64,000 nt of DNA from Chrysopilus asiliformis (lineage: Eukaryota > Arthropoda > Insecta > Diptera > Rhagionidae): contig OZ035962.1 of NCBI GenBank assembly GCA_964034945.1, positions 71,505,274 through 71,569,273 on the forward strand, given 5' to 3'. A program made the translations under genes and the position numbers. Below, one piece after another: positions 57,120 to 64,000 of this stretch. The notes under the pieces are model-generated. The model was given only the letters and a program-made list of their open reading frames with translations. It did no database searches and was not told the origin of the DNA. Position 1 is the first letter of the stretch; each line of letters starts with the position of its first letter.

Positions 57120-57900
57120 TTAAAGGGTATAATAGGTTTGCTCTACCATTTTTAACGCACAGTATTAATCGTCTGACAAAAAAAAAATGAAATAACACCA
57201 GTATGTTTAGAATGATGAACCTATTTGATTTTTGCATGTACATCTGTCTATTTGTCTGTCTGTCTGTCTGTCTGTCTATCTGTCTGTCTGTCTGTCTATC
57301 TATCTGTCTGTCTGTCTGTGCGCCTGTCCGTTTGTCCGTCTGTCCTTCTCTTTGTCTGTTTGTCCGTGGACTCGATAAGCTGAGAACGAAGTAAGCTATA
57401 GATTTGAAATTTGGCACAGTCGTTTTTCGTAAAATGGGACGTCGAATGGTCCGATTTTAGACGGAAAAAATCGAACCACTCCTGCCCCCCTCCCCCATGC
57501 AACCAGAATCGTTTTTTCCGTTCTTGCGCTTATCTCAACGTAATATGGTCCCCGAAATAAAAGGCCTTCCCAAATAAAAATCTTTTCCAATAAAAAAAAA
57601 CACCAAATGGAATACACATATTGACTGGTGTTTCTCCAATTTAGACGCAGTTATTGTTTTTTGAAAATTGTCGTTATAGCTACCGCTACTTTTCCAAAAG
57701 TTGAGAGAAAACTCATTTACAAAAAATTTCAAGTCGCTAGATCAACCCGTTTTCGAGTTATTAAAAAAACGTAAACGAACAGACCGCACGGACATCCTCA
57801 TAATTTTGCCTGAAACGTATGTCGTACCTACTGATCAGAAATTTTCTATCTGCCCTCGTTGTCGAGTCTGTCTCCCTCCTGAATTCAGAACTTTCCCTCT
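57120..57900 (-). repeat. Relict superfamily repeats with TGTC-type minisatellite
   Basis: Minus-strand copy with tail at 57120-57190, a (CTGT)n array at 57243-57365 and body landmarks (aaatttggcacagtcgtttt, ggtccgattttagacgg). A piece in the opposite sense follows at 57660-57790 (aaatttcaagtcgctagatc). ORFs here are repeat translations. Confidence 0.6.
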
Positions 57901-57904
57901 ATAG

Positions 57905-60000
57905 AAGAGGAAAGTGAAAACAGACAAATTGGATTTTTTTATTTCCCTGAATGTAGGATTATGGTTAAAAATAAGCAGCACAACTGTACGATAGATTCAA
58001 TATTTTCAGATACTTGGTCAAAATCTTGTATGACTGAACTCAAGAAAAATAAAGTGAAATAATTTTAAAACTTAATTCAAAACTCATCAATAAATTTAAT
58101 GATGTCGAATTTCTTGCAAATCAATATTTTATGTTATTTTTATATTCCTGTATGAAGACTATATTAAAACCACTATAATCGACCACAGTACATTCTGTAT
58201 CCAACAGAGGTTTAATGCTTCAATAGTCCTAGAGGCAACACATGTTATCGATCAGATGAGCTTCGCTCTTAACTTGACAAGACATACAGCTTATCATTTG
58301 GAGAATGACATTAACGTTCGTTGGACGTTGTATTTCCACTATCTTTAGGTAACGGTATAAAGTACCATACATGATATCAAGTGATTATAAGACTATATAT
58401 CCATACCATGATGTCTGATATAGCTTTATAAAATAATTACGTATATATGTATATAGTTTAAATCTAAATACTGTTTTGTTTATCTAACGTAAATATCGCC
58501 CTATTGCGATACCCCGCTCCTTATTTGCCTAATTCCAACATACATATGTATCCCATATTATCCTGAAATTCATTTCTTGATTTCTACCATCGTTTTAGTT
58601 GTTTGTCAATTTATCTCGTTTGTATGGTAATGACATGTCATGTTTCGTATAATTGTACAACTTAAGCTGCTTGATTTAGAGATCTTACGGTTATTGTTCC
58701 TCATTTCAACTTTAAGCCCGTTTATAAGTTTTGGATGAGTCTCACAAGTAAGTAAATTCTTGGATATCGTTTTTTAAATTTAATTTAAAAACGCAAGTAG
58801 AGCATTTTTTTTGTGAAATTATAATTAACATTTGGTTTTCATGTAAAACGTTTTCGTAAATAATCAATTTTACTTTGGAAATCAAATCCGTCAGAATCGA
58901 AAATTTTCGACTGCGGCGCAGTTTTTCTTAAATTTCAATGTCCATTATGTATTTGTTTTAGAAAAGATCGCCTGCGGCTCATTTTATCATATAATTATTG
59001 ATTTTGACATATATCTTTTTCGCAATTTCTGTTGTGATCTAAAGATAAAAACTACCGCAAACGTGACAGGAAAATTTACATATTTTAAAAAAGAGTTACG
59101 ACGTAAAAGAGTTGGGAGTTGGTTTGTTCCATACTTTTCGATTTATTTCGAGATATTAAAAATTCCCCGCGTCCCTCATCGGATATTTGTCCAGGATTTG
59201 GACAAAAAATCAAATATGGTCAGTGGTCATCTATATCCAAGAGATTTTTAAAGACCTGAGTTGGAATATAGTCGAAAAACGTTGCACAAATAAGAGCCTC
59301 AAATTGTTTTGGGGGCCCAAATTTTTCCTGCAGCAATGACCTCAGATTCTCTAATCTGATTTTACTTACATGGATTATAATCCACTTACATGGATTACGA
59401 ATTTGAATGTCTCTGTCTAACAAGTGGGTGACGCGAATGTCATTGCAGGTTTGCCAATTAATGCACAGAGAAATCCCTCCACGATTTTGCAGTCTCGCGT
59501 ATGTAGTTAATTTTTTTAATCCTGAGATTTGGCTAGGATTTTTTCTCGCCTTCCAGCATGGTTTCAAAAGGTTCGGACGTGGGATTCATTTATCCTCGTT
59601 TGGGGTTACACATTTTTAATAAATTTCAAATCTGAAAGTTTTCAACATTTTGAAAATTTTGGTTTATCGAAAGTAGTGATAAAAGTGAGGTGAATTTGTT
59701 TACCAGATGAATATTTTGGTCTAAATTTTGCGGATTTTGTTAGGATCACAAAAATTTATTTGGATTTTTCTTCGACTCACGAGGCGACCTTAAAGGAATT
59801 TTTATACATCGCCTACTAATCGGACACTTTTAAATGTATCCATTTGCTTAGGCAAAAAATTCAAGAGATCACCGAAAGTAAAACTTGTCGATTAAAAATT
59901 TTTGTCAGATTGTTCAACATTTTCTCTCAGTCCCAGAACCAAGGGCTGGAAAAGGTAACCTTTAATCCCAACTAGCATTTATAATGACTCTATCTAGTGA
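57905..60000. other. No recognisable gene
   Basis: The minus strand at 59220-59567 is open for 115 codons. Its C-terminal part ('FEALICATFFDYIPTQVFKN') looks protein-like, but there is no ATG at its start and I recognise no family. A direct repeat acttacatggatta occurs twice at 59366-59398. The rest is AT-rich. Confidence 0.35.
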
Positions 60001-60007
60001 CATTCAA

Positions 60008-60536
60008 GAGCCAAATACAATGATACCCACACAACATTTACGGCTACAGATTACGGCGACAATGTCGCCCTCCATATACAATGGCACACACTTTGTTGTT
60101 CTGAACATAATTTGCTTTTTACAGATAAAACTTTTTATTCACGCACGCACTCAATTAATTGTTCTTCGAAATTCATTTTTTTCATTTCTTGGTCTTGATT
60201 ATTCTTTATTTCTTTCATTTGAATTGTGACAGTCAGTGAGCTACATATAACATTTTTTGTACCCAATTATCATAAAATCTAAGCAACACAGCATACGAAC
60301 TATATTTCCTAATACTTCCTTTAAATGACGAAATTTAGATTTTATGACATCCCCATAAGATTTCATTTTGAATCAACCATGAAATTTTGTATGCGAGCTG
60401 GCCGACAAAAGTTAAATTCAATTGAACTTTTTACGACGACAAAGTTGGTCGGATTCATTGTATATAGAAGCACAGAGTCCTATGAGTTTAAAACCTGAAA
60501 TGTCGCCGTAAATGTTGTGTGGGTATCATTGTATTT
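60008..60536. mobile_element. Harbinger-type MITE 1
   Basis: Left terminus GAGCCAAATACAATGATACC continues cacacaacatttacggc. The complement of the right end matches from gccgtaaatgttgtgtgggt to gtattt, with the last five bases (ggctc) lost. Just inside the left end is the perfect palindrome ggcgaca-a-tgtcgcc. The body is about 90 percent like MITE 2 (61871). It preserves an uninterrupted junction 'cacagagtcctatgag' that serves as the empty site for the insertion in MITE 2. Confidence 0.8.
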
Positions 60537-60669
60537 ATTATCATTGGGGTATCATTGTATACATTTGAGATACTTGTTTTCTTTCCCCTAAAATGGGGAA
60601 TGAAAAGACACAGTATTTGTGGAAAATGTGTCTCAAACAAGACCCAAATTCGTATCCGATTGTCTCTTA

Positions 60670-61853
60670 TGCCCGAGGTCTTCATATTTAGTTTTTCTGT
60701 CAGATAGCTATACCGCAGATAAAGATATATCGAAGATATCTTTAACTTGGGCATCTTCATGAAAATTCCAACTCGGTATAGCAACTCTCGAAATAAGGTT
60801 CCACAACTCCTGCACACTGGATACAATAAAACACCACCTTGATACAAACTATCGTGACGTCACATAAAGAGGTATTTTCTATAATTGTGTGTTCTTATTA
60901 AAGGATTTTCGAAGTGAAAGGTACGATGCAAATTATCCGTTATAGCTTTCGAGTAATTCACCACCTTTATATCTTGTTTCGCGAAGCAAAGAACCGAAGA
61001 AATCAATGAAATCGTGGTCGAAATAGTGACCTTAAATTTATAATCAAAAGCAGCATCACGGCTTGTTTCTAATCACGAAGGCTATTGTTTTGAATGTTTT
61101 ATTGTCCGATCGTGGCGCTGAAAGCACTTCTGTCAAATGGAAACGATTTTCGGATTTCTTGTATGGTGTTTGGGATTTTTATCATATCATGATCCAGCGC
61201 CGCAATAACTTTTGAAACCTTAGCTACCACACGACCAGTGAGACTAGCCGAAACTTTTGAGAAATCAGCACACGCCCTTAAAAAACAACCTGTCGCATAA
61301 AACCGTAAAGCCAACAATAGTTGATCTCTGGGTGTCTGGTCTAACAATAAATAACAAATTTCGTTTTTACCTATTATGATTAATACAGATTTCAGCTTCA
61401 ATTCTAGGCAAAAGTGCTTGAAATGTTGCTTTTGTTAAGCGAAATCTCATGACAAATTCACTTTCACTCCAAGTATCAAAATGATTCACCCTTATTTGCA
61501 GTACGTAGGGTCTTGAAATGATTGCTGGTTCATCACTGTCAGAGTCAGACAAAATATTCACTTCCATTAACGAATCCATAGGTTTTTTCATACATTTTAA
61601 CTTTCCGATTTCAATATTTTAATTTTATTCTAAAACTGTCAACAACTGCTTTAAAAAGAGAGTGGTGGCGCTGGGGTAAAAATATACACAAAATTTCAAG
61701 ATATCTCGACCTCAGACCAAGAGATAACTTTACCCGAGAGTTATCTTTATCTCGATGTTTTTTGCTACGAAGATTTCCATTTTTTTAGATATACTTAGTA
61801 TATCTCCCAATTGGTGTTATCCGCAGTATATCTGGGACTGAAGACTTCGGGCA
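60670..61853 (-). mobile_element. PIF/Harbinger element with TTA target duplication
   Basis: TTA on both sides (60667-60669, 61854-61856). Terminal inverted repeats TGCCCGAGGTCTTCA and TGCCCGAAGTCTTCA (complement of the right end) match at 14 of 15, with further imperfect matching inside (tataccgcagataa / tatactgcggataa). The minus strand carries the N-terminal part of a Harbinger nuclease. At 1,184 bp it is an internally deleted derivative. Confidence 0.88.
61099..61591 (-). pseudogene. Harbinger transposase (HARBI1-like), N-terminal part only
   Basis: HARBI1-like nucleases cut and join Harbinger elements. From 61591 the frame reads 'MKKPMDSLMEVNILSDSDSD' and 'FVMRFRLTKATFQALLPRIE' to about 61367. 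There the frame breaks. It resumes as 'TPRDQLLLALRFYATGCFLR', 'ACADFSKVSASLTGRVVAKV' and 'NTIQEIRKSFPFDRSAFSAT', stopping at 61099. 'QLLLALRFYATG' and the following helix-turn-helix are the family signature. The DDE nuclease core that should follow is absent. A GT...TAG span of about 38 bp at the frame break could be a very short intron, but a frameshift is more likely. Not functional. Confidence 0.85.
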
Positions 61854-61870
61854 TTACTAATACAATTAAA

Positions 61871-62971
61871 GAGCCAAATACAATGATACCCACACAACAT
61901 TTACGGCTACAGATTACGGCGACAATGTCGCCCTCCATATACAATGGCGCACACTTTGTTGTTCTAAACATAATTTGCTTTTCACAGATAAAACTTTTTA
62001 TTCACGCACGCACTCAATTAATTGTTCTTCGAAATTCATTTTTTCATTCCTTGGACTTGGTTATTCTTTATTTCTTTCATTTGAATTGTGACAGTCAGTA
62101 AGCTACATATAATATTTTTTGTACCCAATTATCATAAAATCTAAGCAACACAGCATACGAACTATATTTCCTAATACTTGCTTTAAATGAAGAAATTTAG
62201 ATTTTATGACATCCCCATAAGATTTCATTTTGAATCAACCACTAAATTTTGTATGCGAGCTGGCCGACAAAAGTTAAATTCAATTGAACTTTTTACGACG
62301 ACAAAGTTGGTCGGATTCATTGTATATAGAAGCACAGAGTCCCAGCAAGCCCGGGGTAAGCACTTTTTCAAATTCAAATTTGTGTTGGTGACCATGGCAC
62401 TGTATGTGTTATGTACATCACCGCTGCCGCATGAAAAAATTAAAACAAAACAAAACGCACTGTTTTCACAGTGCAATTAAAAATAGAAAAGTGCGAACGC
62501 GTTTTTTATCGCAGATAATAGACAAAAATTCAACATAAAGGAGGTAAGTAAAAAAATAATGTTCTAAAATAAATAATTAAGTGTTTATTTTTAAATAGTT
62601 TAGTTTTTATTTTTTTTTGTGTGCATTTTCTTGAGAAAAAAGTGTTCATTGCTTCTAGTGCAGTACTTATGTAAGCAATCCATGTAAGGAGTTCTGTAAG
62701 GCCTTATTTTCAGTACTTTTATAACGCCTTACAGAATACCTTATAGAAGTACTTTTCGAGAAGCGGACGGTGCAATTACATGTATTCACAGACACGAAGT
62801 ATATAGCTGAATTTTTTCCCGGGACCCTATCAAAGTTTCATTTCTAGTAAGCATTACTTTCAGGCATTATTTCACTACTCTTAAAAGTACTTCTGTGTTT
62901 GCTGGGGTCCTATGAGTTTAAAACCTGAAATGTCGCCGTAAATGTTGTGTGGGTATCATTGTATTTGGCTC
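61871..62971. mobile_element. Harbinger-type MITE 2, split by an inserted element
   Basis: Complete termini GAGCCAAATACAATG...CATTGTATTTGGCTC. The left part is 61871-62340 and the right part about 62909-62971. Between them sits a 566-bp element (62341-62906). Directly after the right terminus, 62972-62993 (tgaactttttacgacgacaa) repeats the interior of the same MITE family, so a third MITE copy begins there and is in turn broken at 62994. Confidence 0.85.
62341..62906 (+). mobile_element. 567-bp element, copy A
   Basis: Ends CCCAGCAA...TTGCTGGG. By comparison with MITE 1 (agagt/cctatgag joined), the insertion duplicated GT (62339-62340, 62907-62908), though the boundary may slide by one or two bases. 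The interior contains an imperfect stem gcactgt-ttt-cacagtgc, a consensus-like splice donor ggaggtaagtaa (about 62540), and an inverted pair ttctgtaaggcctta / gccttacagaatacc. No ORF. Family unknown. Confidence 0.78.
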
Positions 62972-62993
62972 TGAACTTTTTACGACGACAAAG

Positions 62994-63561
62994 CCCAGCA
63001 AACACAGAAGTACTTTTTAGAGTAGTGAAATAATGCCTGAAAGTAATGCTTACTAGAAATGAAACTTTGATAGGGCTCCGGGAAAAAATTCAGCTATATA
63101 CTTCGTGTCTGTGAATACATGTAATTGCACCGTCCGCTTCTCCAGAAGTAGTTCTATAAGGTATTCTGTAAGGCGTTATAAAAGTACTGAAAATAAGGCC
63201 TTACAGAACTCCTTACATGGATTACTTACATAAGTACTGCGCTAGAAGCAATGAACACTTTTTTCTCAAGAAAATGCACACAAAAAAAAATAAAAACTAA
63301 ACTATTTAAAAATAAACACTTAATTATTTATTTTAGAACATTATTTTTTTACTTACCTCCTTGATATTGAATTTTTATCTATTATCCGCGATAAAAAACA
63401 CGTTCGCACTTTTCTATTTTTAATTGCACTGTCAAAACAGTGCGTTTTCTTGTGTTTTAATTTTTTCATGCGGCAGCGGCGATGTACATAACACACACAG
63501 TGTCATGGTCACCAACACAAATATTTGAATTTGAAAAAGTGCTTACCCCGGGCTTGCTGGG
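62994..63561 (-). mobile_element. 567-bp element, copy B (inverted)
   Basis: Complement of copy A with scattered substitutions (for example gctccggg for accccggg-type changes near 63075). Starts CCCAGCAAACACAG and ends CCGGGCTTGCTGGG. It is inserted in the third MITE copy after cgacgacaaag. One base (63562, a) separates it from copy C, so B and C make a long palindrome. Confidence 0.82.
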
Positions 63562-63562
63562 A

Positions 63563-64000
63563 CCCAGCAAGCCCGGGGTAAGCACTTTTTCAAATTCAAA
63601 TTTGTGTTGGTGACCATGGCACTGTGTGTGTTATATACATCACCGCTGCCGCATGAAAAAATTAAAACAAAACAAAACGCACTGTTTTGACAGTGCAATT
63701 AAAAATAGAAAAGTGCGAACGCGTTTTTTATCGCAGATAATAGACAAAAATTCAACATAAAGGAGGTAAGTAAAAAAATAATGTTCTAAAATAAATAATT
63801 AAGTGTTTATTTTTAAATAGTTTAGTTTTTATTTTTTTTTGTGTGCATTTTCTTGAGAAAAAAGTGTTCATTGCTTCTAGTGCAGTACTTATGTAAGTAA
63901 TCCATGTAAGGAGTTCTGTAAGGCCTTATTTTCAGTACTTTTATAACGCCTTCCAGAATACCTTATAGAAGTACTTTTGGAGAAGCGGACGGTGCAATTA
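63563..64000 (+). mobile_element. 567-bp element, copy C (cut by window end)
   Basis: Direct-orientation copy, 438 bp present. It is closer to copy A than to copy B by eye, for example in aggaggtaagtaaaaaaata. The remaining 130 bp and the flank that would show its target duplication lie outside the window. Confidence 0.82.

Noticed and set aside
59220..59567. 115-codon minus ORF with a protein-like C-terminus
   Set aside because: No ATG and no recognised family. Could be chance or an old transposon fragment.
61361..61401. 38-bp GT...TAG span in the Harbinger transposase as an intron
   Set aside because: Shorter than usual insect introns. A frameshift in a decaying gene is simpler.

Overview
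The window looks like eukaryotic, insect intergenic DNA, most probably from a higher fly (Diptera). It is strongly AT-rich and has no operons, rRNA or tRNA genes, or long host exons. Nearly everything recognisable is transposable-element sequence of kinds common in flies: a Ty3/gypsy element with giant LTRs, rosa-type and irritans-type mariners, Tc1, hAT, piggyBac, PIF/Harbinger, truncated LINEs, and a GACGGACA-bearing dispersed repeat. The order Diptera is an inference from this mixture, not proven by a host gene.

Layout. 1-947: relict repeats. 948-11777: one full-length, very young LTR retrotransposon of 10,830 bp. It has 2,234/2,236-bp LTRs, a 4-bp CATA target duplication and a tRNA-Lys primer site. 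Its gag and pol are joined by a canonical -1 frameshift heptamer followed by a predicted pseudoknot. It has no env. In total size and LTR size it resembles Ulysses of Drosophila virilis. 11778-30950: a nested mosaic of non-autonomous DNA transposons, many with intact target duplications: hAT 14023-14945 containing a Harbinger-type MITE; hAT 17260-19140 containing another inverted-repeat element; piggyBac-type 19240-19769; TAA-flanked 22471-23088; a TA-flanked Tc1/mariner MITE 23240-23778; and others. 34674-35962: an almost intact rosa-group (DD41D) mariner with one visible frameshift. 36570-41450: three truncated LINE pieces, two of which end in long GA tracts. 43000-50230: two wrecked irritans-type mariners, a Myb/SANT pseudogene, a 120-bp tandem array, and a dispersed repeat inserted into a copy of itself. 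53317-54060: a rearranged Tc1 element. 60008-64000: PIF/Harbinger territory. Here a TTA-flanked element carries an N-terminal transposase remnant, related MITEs flank it, and three copies of a 567-bp element lie in the MITEs, two of them forming a giant palindrome at the right edge.

How the parts relate. Only the LTR element appears to have a complete set of proteins for its own movement (Gag, protease, reverse transcriptase, RNase H, integrase). The rosa mariner could be a recent source of transposase but is frameshifted here. All other elements lack a usable transposase and would depend on relatives elsewhere in the genome. No host gene is certain. The best candidate is a possible two-exon secreted 114-residue protein at 44378-44839, at low confidence.

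I did not find a convincing new biological system. The observations most worth following are the frameshift signal, the missing polypurine tract, the dispersed family with nested terminal hairpins, the near-perfect hairpins at 30544 and 44072, and the 1-kb palindrome at the right end.
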